From assembly GCA_023436495.1 (NCBI GenBank), contig JAEZIT010000130.1, positions 1-49,419 of the forward strand: a stretch of 49,419 nucleotides of DNA. Direction: 5' to 3'. The stretch is from Acidobacteriota bacterium (lineage in GTDB: Bacteria; Acidobacteriota; Blastocatellia; Pyrinomonadales; Pyrinomonadaceae). The notes beneath the pieces are model-generated. The model searched no databases. It had not been told where the DNA came from and was given only the letters and a program-made list of their open reading frames with translations. Positions 43,100 to 49,419 of this stretch are shown here, piece by piece; position 1 is the first letter of the stretch, and the number at the start of each line of letters is the position of its first letter. The position numbers and the translations under genes are program-made.

Positions 43100-43186
43100 T
43101 CAGGTCGAAACGCCGAGCTTCGGCAGGATCACAAGCTGCATCAGCAGCCAAACTCCAACAATGGCCAATACAGTAACTAATTCCAT
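43100..43186 (-). CDS. 28-residue membrane peptide
   Basis: A short frame between the rhodanese lipoprotein and DUF302 genes. It begins MELVTVLAIVGVWLL and ends VILPKLGVST, so it is one hydrophobic helix with a short polar tail. GAGGGA lies four bases before the ATG, and the ATG is only 7 bases after the rhodanese stop. The spacing, ribosome-binding site and clean hydrophobic composition support translation. Nothing is known of its role; it could help anchor or assemble the neighbouring exporter or rhodaneses. Confidence 0.6.
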   Translation of the reverse strand: MELVTVLAIVGVWLLMQLVILPKLGVST

Positions 43187-43193
43187 GTTCCCT

Positions 43194-43637
43194 CTACGGC
43201 GTACTGCCCGGCGCCGGATTTTCCGCCATCGGCATTCCCGCTTCGCGCCATGCGGCTGTGCCGCCGGTTATTGTTATGACCCGCACGAAACCGGCGGCGT
43301 CCAATATCTCGGCCGCCTGTTTCGAACGCCGTCCCGTCTCGCATATCACATAAACCGGCTCGTTTTTCTCGAGCTTGTCCAGATTCTGCGCGAGCGTATC
43401 CAGCGGAATGTTCCGGGTCCTGTAGGCGTGCCCCGATGCGAATTCCTCAGGCGTTCGAACGTCGACGAACTGTGAATACGCCGCTTCGATCCCAGGACGC
43501 GCCTCCGCGGGCGACATCTCGCTGATGCCCTTCTTCGTGACCATCGCCGGCGCGTCCGTCCTTGTCGTCGGCGCCGTCGTGCACGCCCCAAAAGCGGCCG
43601 CCGACACGATTGCCGCTATGATAATGATCGTTCTCAT
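43194..43637 (-). CDS. Rhodanese-domain lipoprotein
   Basis: A 147-residue protein. I start it at the ATG at 43637, which has GGAG about 12 bases upstream and begins a lipoprotein signal with lipobox FGAC (C19); the frame is open 23 codons further 5', into the intergenic region and the previous gene. The rhodanese domain has FVDVRTPEEFASGHAY and the active loop ICETGRRS with its catalytic cysteine. Anchored outside the cytoplasm, it could move sulfane sulfur in the periplasm. It lies 25 bases after the dioxygenase-like gene. Confidence 0.85.
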   Translation of the reverse strand: MRTIIIIAAIVSAAAFGACTTAPTTRTDAPAMVTKKGISEMSPAEARPGIEAAYSQFVDVRTPEEFASGHAYRTRNIPLDTLAQNLDKLEKNEPVYVICETGRRSKQAAEILDAAGFVRVITITGGTAAWREAGMPMAENPAPGSTP

Positions 43638-43662
43638 AAACTTGTCGCTCCAATAAGCCTTA

Positions 43663-45036
43663 CTATTTCGTGACGGCACACGCGGCCGCTGACGATTCCG
43701 TTTCAAGCCCCGCTTTTATCCACGCCGCCGTGCCGCCCGTAACGTTATATATCTCTTTGAAATCAGCATTCTCCAAAATGCTAGTCCCGAGGCTCGATCG
43801 ATATCCGCCTTGACATATCACATACGTCGGTTTGTCCGGATCGAGGCCGTCCAGGTTTCTCGACAGCGAATCCAGCGGCAGGTTGACCGTTCCCGGCGCG
43901 TGCCCGCTCGCATGCTCGGCGGCGCGGCGTACGTCGATGAACTGCACGCCGTCGGCTGCCGTCCTCTCTTTTGCTTCCTCAACGGAAACCTGTTCGATCT
44001 TCCGCCGCTCGCCCGCAAGATCGCCCATCAGCAGATATCCCGTAACGGTCTCATGCCCGACCCTTGCTAGCCTCATAAAGGCTTCGTCAACCTGTTCCTG
44101 CATATCGGCGGCGATGGCGATCGGAACGCCGATCGGGAGCATCGTTCCCGCCCACGAAGCGAATTGCCCGCCCAAGCCGATATTGATCGCGTTCTTCACA
44201 TGCCCGGCACCGAAAAGGTCCGCGGGCCGTACGTCAAGAAAGATGCCTTCGAATTCCGCGGCCTCGTCCGACGTCAGTGCCCTTGGCTTCGGCAGGTCTT
44301 CGAGCCGGACCGAACCCTCAAGGTTCTTCGCGGCGCTCTTCGGAAAATACATAGGCACTTCCGGCTGGTCCGCCGCGACCAATTTCACGAATTCGTCCTT
44401 CGACATAGGCTGGAGAGCGTAATTGAATTTCCGCTGTTCGCCGAGCGTGGACCACGTCTCCTTCGACAGCGATTTGCCGCACAGCGAACCCGCGCCGTGC
44501 GCCGGATAGACCTCTGTCTCATCCGCCAGCGGCAGGATCCTTTCATGCAGCGAATCGTAAAGCATCGCGCCCATCTGTTCCGCAGTAAATCCCTTCGAAC
44601 CTATCAGGTCGGGCCGCCCCACGTCGCCGATGAACAGCGTGTCGCCGGTGAACATCTTCACCGGCCCTTCGCCGTCGTCGGCCAGGATCGTTATGCCTTC
44701 CGGCGTATGCCCCGGCGTTTCCATGAACCGCAGCCTGACCTTGCCGACATTCAGCTCATCTCCGTCCTTCACCTTCAGCGTCGGGAAATGCGTGTTCGCG
44801 CGGCTGCCGTAAACGATCTCCGCTCCGGTTTTTTCCGCGAGTTCGATGTGCCCGCTGACAAAATCGGCATGCGAATGCGTTTCAATGACGTATTTGATCT
44901 TCTGCCCGTTCGCGTCGGCCTCGTCGATATATTGCTGGACGTCACGCTGCGGGTCGATGATGGCCGCTTCGCCTTCGGAACCGAGATAATAAGACGCGTG
45001 TGAGAGGCATCCGAGATAAAACTGTTTGAATTTCAT
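43663..45036 (-). CDS. Persulfide-dioxygenase-like MBL protein fused to two rhodanese domains
   Basis: A 457-residue protein. The N-terminal metallo-beta-lactamase domain is ETHE1-like: ETHSHADFVSGH (H54, H56, D58), PGHTPEG and FTGDTLFIGDVGRPDL. ETHE1 enzymes oxidise glutathione persulfide to sulfite. Two rhodanese domains follow. The first (about 265-350) has FLDVRPADLFGAGH but no cysteine in its loop (AIAADMQE), so it is inactive. The second has ICQGGYRSS with C408. It sits just downstream of the TauE/SafE exporter gene, as expected if sulfite is the product. Confidence 0.9.
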   Translation of the reverse strand: MKFKQFYLGCLSHASYYLGSEGEAAIIDPQRDVQQYIDEADANGQKIKYVIETHSHADFVSGHIELAEKTGAEIVYGSRANTHFPTLKVKDGDELNVGKVRLRFMETPGHTPEGITILADDGEGPVKMFTGDTLFIGDVGRPDLIGSKGFTAEQMGAMLYDSLHERILPLADETEVYPAHGAGSLCGKSLSKETWSTLGEQRKFNYALQPMSKDEFVKLVAADQPEVPMYFPKSAAKNLEGSVRLEDLPKPRALTSDEAAEFEGIFLDVRPADLFGAGHVKNAINIGLGGQFASWAGTMLPIGVPIAIAADMQEQVDEAFMRLARVGHETVTGYLLMGDLAGERRKIEQVSVEEAKERTAADGVQFIDVRRAAEHASGHAPGTVNLPLDSLSRNLDGLDPDKPTYVICQGGYRSSLGTSILENADFKEIYNVTGGTAAWIKAGLETESSAAACAVTK

Positions 45037-45081
45037 TTTATGTTCTCCAAAAACGGGTGATTATGTGTAATTTTACCAGCG

Positions 45082-45852
45082 CTAAACCAAAACCGTGTAA
45101 TTTTTCACGATCAAAAACACGGCTACCGCTAAAACGAGAACTGCAAATATACGCTGCAAGCGGTGTGCCGCCATACGGTGCGACAGGACCGTGCCCGCCG
45201 CCGCTCCGCCGACCGCCAATGCGGTCACAATGAACGCCAGTCCCCAATTAAAATATTCGCCGCCGAGATGCCCGGCAAGCCCCGCGACACAGTTCAGAAA
45301 GATCACGAAAAGCGATGTTCCTATCGCCTTTTTCATCTCTAGCCCGCCAAAAAAGACGAGCGCCGGGACGATCAGAAATCCGCCGCCGACACCGAGAAAT
45401 CCCGTCATGATACCGACCCCGAGGCCCGCGAACACGGCCTTGACCGGATGTGCCGCCTTCTTGACGTCGTCGTCCGGCCGGCGATTTCGCCTCCATAACA
45501 TCGATACCGCAACCACGAACATCAAAAGCCCGAAGATCATCAGCAGCACATTCGGCGGCACCATCTTTGTCAGCGGCGACCCGATAAATGCCCCGACCAC
45601 TCCCGCGGCACCGAACATCACGCCCCGCCGCAGGTCAACATTCTGCCGCCGCCAATGCAGGAACGCTCCGAAAAGGCTGGTCGCGCCGACAACCGCCAGC
45701 GACATCACCACCGCTTCATGAACGCCGACCCCGAGAAAATAGACCAGGATCGGAACGGTCAATATCGACCCGCCGCCGCCGATCAACCCAAGCGAAACAC
45801 CGATGGCGGCGCTCAATATCAGGCCCACGATGAATATTGCGGACATCGTCAT
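45082..45852 (-). CDS. TauE/SafE (TSUP) family sulfite/anion exporter
   Basis: A 256-residue membrane protein with about eight hydrophobic helices. The two family repeats are visible: GVSLGLIGGGGSILTVPIL in the first half and GIMTGFLGVGGGFLIVPAL in the second. TSUP proteins export sulfite, sulfoacetate or related anions. Between the dioxygenase-like and YgaP-like genes, sulfite export is the likely task. It starts 3 bases after the stop of the YgaP-like gene. Confidence 0.92.
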   Translation of the reverse strand: MTMSAIFIVGLILSAAIGVSLGLIGGGGSILTVPILVYFLGVGVHEAVVMSLAVVGATSLFGAFLHWRRQNVDLRRGVMFGAAGVVGAFIGSPLTKMVPPNVLLMIFGLLMFVVAVSMLWRRNRRPDDDVKKAAHPVKAVFAGLGVGIMTGFLGVGGGFLIVPALVFFGGLEMKKAIGTSLFVIFLNCVAGLAGHLGGEYFNWGLAFIVTALAVGGAAAGTVLSHRMAAHRLQRIFAVLVLAVAVFLIVKNYTVLV

Positions 45853-45855
45853 TGC

Positions 45856-46410
45856 TTACCTCGCCGCGGGCGATTTCGCCTCGCACGTCACCGGCGCTTT
45901 GTTCCAAGGCATTTTCGCGAGCATCATTCCCATTCCGCACGTATCCGTCAACGCCGAAAATACTAATCCGCCGCCGATGAATGCTGGGATCAGGTAAAGA
46001 TACGGGCTGACGAACACGCCGAGGATCACTCCGATCAGAACGATAGACCCGGCGGTGAACCGCACCTGACGCTCTAACGACCAGACCTTCGATTCGCCCT
46101 TTATCACGGGCAGATTCGCTCCGGTCCACGCGCCCATTCCGCCTTCGATCACGTGAATGTCCGTAAACCCCCGCGCCGCCAGCTTCTCCGCCGCCTGCTT
46201 CGCGCGGTTACCGCTACGGCACATCAAATAGACCGGTTTCGAATGGTCGATCTCGTCCGCGTGCCGCTCAAAATTCGACAGCGGCATCAATTGCGCCTCC
46301 GCGATCCGTTCGCTGTGATACTCCGAAAATTCCCGGACGTCTATCACCTGGCACTCGCCGCCGCTGCTCAATAACTCTGTAATTTCGTGAACGCTTGTCT
46401 GTTTTATCAT
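45856..46410 (-). CDS. YgaP-like membrane rhodanese
   Basis: A 184-residue protein. The N-terminal rhodanese domain (1-105) has VIDVREFSEYHSERI and the active loop MCRSGNRA with C64. A DUF2892-type C-terminus follows with two membrane helices (about 116-160), as in YgaP of E. coli, a membrane-bound sulfurtransferase. It is the first gene of the operon, starting about 40 bases from the predicted transcription start, and is divergent from the ArsR-family gene. Confidence 0.9.
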   Translation of the reverse strand: MIKQTSVHEITELLSSGGECQVIDVREFSEYHSERIAEAQLMPLSNFERHADEIDHSKPVYLMCRSGNRAKQAAEKLAARGFTDIHVIEGGMGAWTGANLPVIKGESKVWSLERQVRFTAGSIVLIGVILGVFVSPYLYLIPAFIGGGLVFSALTDTCGMGMMLAKMPWNKAPVTCEAKSPAAR

Positions 46411-46415
46411 GTTGC

Positions 46416-46444
46416 TTGATTAATTGTTTTCCTGTTTGTATAAT
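46416..46444 (+). promoter_or_regulatory. Promoter of the ArsR-family gene
   Basis: TTGATT (46416-46421) and TATAAT (46439-46444) are 17 bases apart. Transcription would start near 46451, so the palindrome at 46461-46480 would lie at about +11 to +30, where a bound repressor blocks elongation or early initiation. Confidence 0.7.
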
Positions 46445-46457
46445 CAAATTTAGATTC

Positions 46458-46486
46458 ACTATATAACTACGTAGTTATATTGTCAA
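46458..46486 (-). promoter_or_regulatory. Promoter of the persulfide operon
   Basis: On the minus strand, TTGACA (46486-46481) and TATAGT (46463-46458) are separated by exactly 17 bases, a near-consensus sigma70 promoter. The spacer is made of the operator palindrome. Transcription would start near 46451. Confidence 0.8.
46461..46480. promoter_or_regulatory. Operator: perfect 20-bp palindrome
   Basis: ATATAACTACGTAGTTATAT is a perfect palindrome, the size and AT-rich form expected for an ArsR/SmtB dimer. It fills the spacer of the operon promoter and ends 8 bases before the ATG of the ArsR-family gene, so one bound dimer could repress both directions. Confidence 0.85.
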
Positions 46487-46488
46487 AC

Positions 46489-46824
46489 ATGGGAAGCAAG
46501 TTTAATATGGAAATGTCGAAAGAAGCGGTCGAAATGGTCGCGGCGCGGTTCAAGGTGTTGGCGGAACCGCTGCGTTTACAGATCTTACAGCGATTACAGA
46601 GCGGCAGGTTAAGCGTAACGGACCTTGCCGACGCGGTCGAATCGACCCAGCCGAATGTCAGCAAGCACCTTAAAATAATGCAGGACGCCGGGCTGATCAC
46701 GCGCGACCGCGACGGAAATACGGTCTATTATCTGATCGCGGACGAATCAATTTTCGCCCTGTGCGACCTGGTCTGTTCGAGTCTGAAGGAAAGACTTGCC
46801 GAAAGAACTGCGGCGTTTGGTTAA
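46489..46824 (+). CDS. ArsR-family repressor, probable sulfur/persulfide sensor
   Basis: A 111-residue winged-helix protein; I use the ATG at 46489 (a TTG nine bases earlier is in frame but overlaps the operator and the operon -35). Helix-turn-helix: VTDLADAVESTQPNVSKHLK; wing: RDRDGNTVYYLI. The only cysteines are C92 and C96 in ALCDLVCSS on the last helix. BigR/SqrR-type persulfide sensors use one cysteine in helix 2 and one in helix 5; here the helix-2 cysteine is absent (ILQRLQSG), so sensing would be by the C-x3-C pair. It is divergent from a BigR-like operon and overlaps its convergent neighbour by 3 bases. Confidence 0.88.
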   Translation: MGSKFNMEMSKEAVEMVAARFKVLAEPLRLQILQRLQSGRLSVTDLADAVESTQPNVSKHLKIMQDAGLITRDRDGNTVYYLIADESIFALCDLVCSSLKERLAERTAAFG

Positions 46825-47507
46825 TCTCTTCCCGGCCGTTCGTATTCGACTACGAACCGCACAGCCGGTGGATCTTCGTCGCCGGGCATCTCGGTAAAAC
46901 CGGCCTCGCGCAAGCCGCGTTCTTCAAATCGCGAAAGGTCCTTCCGCGACAGTGGCCACGGCAATTCCGCCAGCTCATCGTCATCTTCGCGGCCGCGCGT
47001 TACTACCACAAGCCGCCCGCCTTCGCCTACAAACGACGCTATCGAATCAATCACCCGTTCGCGGATCGCGAGCGGCAGCGGCTGGATCGTATAAACTTCC
47101 AAAACGAATTCGAACGCCCCTATCCATTCCGGCCGCGGCTCCAGCAAATTGCCGACGTGAAACTCTATATCCGTATCTTCATGCAGCCTCTTCGCCCAAT
47201 CGATCGCCGTCGGCGAAATATCGAACGCCGTTACCTTAAACCCCAGGTCATATAAATAACGCGCGTCATCGCCGAGCCCGCAGCCGACGACCAACGCCTT
47301 GCGCCCTTCGCCGCGAAGCCCCGTTTCCTCTGCCCAGGCCCGCAGAAATTTATTTGGTTCCAGATCGCCCCACGGGATATGTTCGCTGTTTCCCGCGGCT
47401 TCACGGTAAAGCGCGTCGAACCATCCGGTCACGTCACCGTGTTCGGCAAAATCCGCGGCGATCTTTCGGGCGTTCTCACGTGCGGTCTCTTTCGTATTTT
47501 GGTCCAT
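46821..47507 (-). CDS. TPMT-like class I methyltransferase
   Basis: A 228-residue protein. I use the ATG at 47507, which overlaps the TAA of the upstream rhodanese gene (TAATG), so translation is coupled; a longer frame runs back through the rhodanese gene and is spurious. Motif I is ALVVGCGLGDDARYL, then VTAFDISPTAIDWAKRL and VLEVYTIQPLP. This arrangement is like thiopurine or thiol S-methyltransferases, which can methylate sulfide or thiols. Coupling to a rhodanese supports a sulfur substrate, but this is inference. The end overlaps the convergent ArsR-family gene by 3 bases. Confidence 0.85.
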   Translation of the reverse strand: MDQNTKETARENARKIAADFAEHGDVTGWFDALYREAAGNSEHIPWGDLEPNKFLRAWAEETGLRGEGRKALVVGCGLGDDARYLYDLGFKVTAFDISPTAIDWAKRLHEDTDIEFHVGNLLEPRPEWIGAFEFVLEVYTIQPLPLAIRERVIDSIASFVGEGGRLVVVTRGREDDDELAELPWPLSRKDLSRFEERGLREAGFTEMPGDEDPPAVRFVVEYERPGRD

Positions 47508-47875
47508 TATCTTGGCCCCTCGGCCGGGGCGTTCGCGTCGTTCCAGGCCTTCCATCCTCCGGCCATCGAATGTACGTTCGTGTAGCCCATTTTCTGCAGG
47601 TTGTCCGCCGCCAGCGCCGAACGGTATCCGCCGCCGCAATACAGTATCAGCTCGGCGTCCTTGTCCGGAAATGCTCCGACGATGTCGCGTTCGATCACGC
47701 CGCGGCCGATATGAATGGCTCCGCGGGCGTGGCCGGCGTTCCATTCGTTGTCTTCGCGAACGTCTATCAGTTTTGCTCCGTTCGGCATCCGCTTCAGAGC
47801 TTCTTCGACGGTAATTTCATGGATACGGGACTTTGCGTCGTCAACAAGAGATTCGAATTCGGAAGTATGCTTCAT
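47507..47875 (-). CDS. Single-domain rhodanese
   Basis: A 122-residue sulfurtransferase. LIDVREDNEWNAGHARGAIH and the active loop LYCGGGYRS (C80) are complete. I take the ATG at 47875; an in-frame TTG five codons upstream has AAAGGAGG 13 bases before it, so the start is uncertain. There is no signal peptide, so it is cytosolic. It is coupled to the methyltransferase and divergent from lpdA. Confidence 0.88.
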   Translation of the reverse strand: MKHTSEFESLVDDAKSRIHEITVEEALKRMPNGAKLIDVREDNEWNAGHARGAIHIGRGVIERDIVGAFPDKDAELILYCGGGYRSALAADNLQKMGYTNVHSMAGGWKAWNDANAPAEGPR

Positions 47876-47970
47876 GATTTTCGGGCCCAAAGGCCGCCGT
47901 CTGCCTCCTTTTTGAACCAATATAACAAAAATCTTCGGCCGCCGTCCCTGACAATCTGTGGGCGCCGTTT

Positions 47971-47999
47971 TTGTTTGTTCGGCGGCGTGCCGTTATAAT
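47971..47999 (+). promoter_or_regulatory. Promoter of lpdA
   Basis: TTGTTT (47971-47976) and TATAAT (47994-47999) are 17 bases apart. Transcription would start near 48006, inside an inverted repeat. Confidence 0.65.
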
Positions 48000-48003
48000 A
48001 TCT

Positions 48004-48027
48004 GTTTTACATATACTTCTGTAAAAC
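48004..48027. repeat. Inverted repeat at the lpdA transcription start
   Basis: GTTTTACA (48004-48011) and TGTAAAAC (48020-48027) are perfect inverted repeats with an 8-base spacer. It starts four bases after the -10 box, so it could be an operator or a 5' hairpin of the lpdA mRNA. Confidence 0.6.
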
Positions 48028-48037
48028 GAGGATTTAA

Positions 48038-49419
48038 ATGGCAGAACAATTTGATCTAACTATTATCGGTTCGGGCCCTGGCGGTTATGTCGCCGCCGTA
48101 CGCGCGGGACAGCTTGGGTTAAAAGTCGCTCTTATTGAAAAGGAAAAGGACGCAAAGCTCGGCGGCACGTGCGGGCTCCGCGGCTGTATTCCAACAAAGG
48201 CGCTTCTGAACGCGGCACATCTTTATCAAAAAGCCGGCGAATTTGAGAAATTCGGCCTGAAGGTCGATAACCGCAGCTTCGACTGGGCTGGCGTCCAGAA
48301 CTACAAATCCGGCATCGTCGACAAAAATTCGGCCGGCGTCACCTATCTTATGAAAAAGAACAAGGTGACCGTATTTAACGGCTTCGGCAAGATCGCCGCG
48401 CCCGGCAAGGTCGAAGTAGCCCTCGCCGACGGCAAGAAAGAAACGATCCAGACGAAGAACATCATCATCGCGACCGGCTCGGTCGTCCGCCCGATCCCCG
48501 GATTCGAGACCGACGGCAAACAGGTCGTCAATTCCGATCATATCCTCGAACTTCAAAAGGTACCGAAATCGCTGGTCGTGATGGGTTCCGGCGCCGTCGG
48601 CAGCGAATTCGCAAGCGTTTATCATCGGTTTGGAACTGAAGTGACGCTGGTCGAACTTCTCGACCGCATTGTTCCGCTCGAGGATGCCGAAGTTTCAAAA
48701 GAGCTCCAGCGCGCCTTTAAAAAACAGGGCATCAAGGTCGAGACCGGCCTGAAGCTCGACAAGATGGAGAAATCGAAGAAGGGCGTCAAGGTCTCCGGCA
48801 AGAACGCCAAGGGCGATACCGTCGAGCTCGAAGCCGAAATGCTGCTCGTCGCCGTCGGCCGAATGCCGTACCTCGAAGGCCTCGGCCTTGAGAACACAAA
48901 GGTGAAGGTCAGCGATCGCGGCACCGTCGAGGTCAACGAATTCTGCGAAACCGCCGAACCCGGCATTTTCGCTATCGGCGACGTCATCCCGACGGCACAG
49001 CTCGCCCACCTTGCCTCTAAAGAAGGCATCATGGTCGTCGAAAAGATCGCCGGCAAAAAGGTCGAGCCGATCAAGCACAACCTCGTCCCGAATTGCACGT
49101 ACTGCGATCCTGAGGTCGCATCCGTCGGCTTGACAGAAGCCAAAGCCAAGGAAGCCGGCTATGACGTCAAGATCGGTAAATTCCCGTTCTCGGCCTCGGG
49201 CAAGGCACGCATCCTCGGCGAGACCGACGGCTTTATCAAGATCGTCGCCGACAAGAAATATGACGAGGTCCTCGGCGTTCACATGATCGGCCCGCACGCC
49301 ACGGAATTGCTGGCCGAAGCCTGCGTCGCCATGGCGCTCGAATGCACCGCCGACGAACTCGGCCGCATCATGCACGCACACCCGACCGTAAGCGAATCCG
49401 TCATGGAAGCCGCCGAAGG
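48038..49419 (+). CDS. lpdA: Dihydrolipoyl dehydrogenase (E3), 3' end missing
   Basis: A frame of 460 codons that runs off the window; about 10 residues are missing. FAD fold GSGPGG, redox pair GGTCGLRGCIPTK (the CxxxxC disulfide), NAD fold MGSGAVGSEFA, central motif GIFAIGDV, and the interface catalytic motif HAHPTVSE are all present. E3 reoxidises dihydrolipoamide in 2-oxoacid dehydrogenase and glycine-cleavage complexes. The residues between the active-site cysteines (GLRG) differ from the usual LNVG, a small variation. GAGGA lies six bases before the ATG. No E1 or E2 gene is in the window. Confidence 0.93.
   Translation, partial: MAEQFDLTIIGSGPGGYVAAVRAGQLGLKVALIEKEKDAKLGGTCGLRGCIPTKALLNAAHLYQKAGEFEKFGLKVDNRSFDWAGVQNYKSGIVDKNSAGVTYLMKKNKVTVFNGFGKIAAPGKVEVALADGKKETIQTKNIIIATGSVVRPIPGFETDGKQVVNSDHILELQKVPKSLVVMGSGAVGSEFASVYHRFGTEVTLVELLDRIVPLEDAEVSKELQRAFKKQGIKVETGLKLDKMEKSKKGVKVSGKNAKGDTVELEAEMLLVAVGRMPYLEGLGLENTKVKVSDRGTVEVNEFCETAEPGIFAIGDVIPTAQLAHLASKEGIMVVEKIAGKKVEPIKHNLVPNCTYCDPEVASVGLTEAKAKEAGYDVKIGKFPFSASGKARILGETDGFIKIVADKKYDEVLGVHMIGPHATELLAEACVAMALECTADELGRIMHAHPTVSESVMEAAE

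Noticed and set aside
42498..43475. A 325-codon open frame on the plus strand across DUF302, the small peptide and the rhodanese lipoprotein
   Set aside because: It is antisense to several recognisable genes and is rich in Ser/Pro/Arg, typical of a shadow frame.
44164..45003. A 279-codon open frame on the plus strand opposite the dioxygenase-like gene
   Set aside because: The minus-strand gene has a full active site. The antisense frame is Arg/His-rich with no motif.
46821..47744. A 307-residue form of the TPMT-like methyltransferase
   Set aside because: The first 79 codons overlap the rhodanese gene in another frame and are Arg-rich. The ATG at 47507 gives a normal N-terminus and a TAATG coupling.

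Overview
This 49.4 kb window is dense, moderately GC-rich bacterial chromosomal DNA with no rRNA, tRNA, CRISPR array or recognisable insertion sequence. The protein style (secreted proteins with FG-GAP-like repeats, LolA-like and S41 proteins, TlpA-like proteins with long helical N-termini, small lipoproteins) suggests an Acidobacteriota bacterium, probably class Blastocatellia. That placement is inference from protein character; no phylogenetic marker was tested.

Layout. 1-189: the 3' end of a secreted repeat protein with a strong terminator. 343-4372: four co-directional genes (glycine oxidase, TlpA-like thioredoxin, methyltransferase, glycerophosphodiesterase). 4373-4954: a long non-coding stretch full of hairpins and a 36-base-period tandem repeat. 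4955-7761: small secreted, membrane and regulatory proteins, including a stand-alone receiver domain. 7840-9925 (minus strand): a LolA-like protein and an S41 peptidase. 10072-11889: cystathionine beta-synthase and a small membrane protein.

12001-37754 is the centre of interest: a nearly complete type VI secretion system (T6SS). It starts with three tandem paralogues, each built as FHA domain, one membrane helix, and a C-terminal soluble-lytic-transglycosylase-like (SLT) module. Only the middle one keeps a catalytic-type glutamate. A YkgJ-type cysteine-cluster protein follows. Then come tssK, tssL, tssM, tagJ, tssA, tssB, tssC, hcp, tssE, tssF, tssG, tssH (clpV), vgrG and a PAAR protein, ending with an unknown protein carrying an N-terminal cysteine motif. 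No tssJ, no peptidoglycan-binding domain on TssL and no toxin domain is visible. I infer that the FHA-SLT trio takes over cell-wall remodelling or anchoring for the membrane complex, linked to phospho-signalling. hcp has a hairpin leader in front of it and an intrinsic terminator behind it inside the operon.

37899-41835: a secreted trypsin/HtrA-like protease facing an XAC2610-like secreted protein and fumarase C.

41955-47875 is a sulfur/persulfide handling region. A minus-strand operon encodes a YgaP-like rhodanese, a TauE/SafE (TSUP) exporter, a persulfide-dioxygenase-like/double-rhodanese fusion, a rhodanese lipoprotein, a 28-residue membrane peptide, a DUF302 protein and a methyltransferase. 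It is divergent from an ArsR-family repressor. A perfect 20-bp palindrome lies inside the -35/-10 spacer of the operon promoter and just in front of the repressor gene, which gives a clear regulatory model. A translationally coupled rhodanese/methyltransferase pair follows. The window ends in lpdA (dihydrolipoyl dehydrogenase), which lacks only its last few codons.
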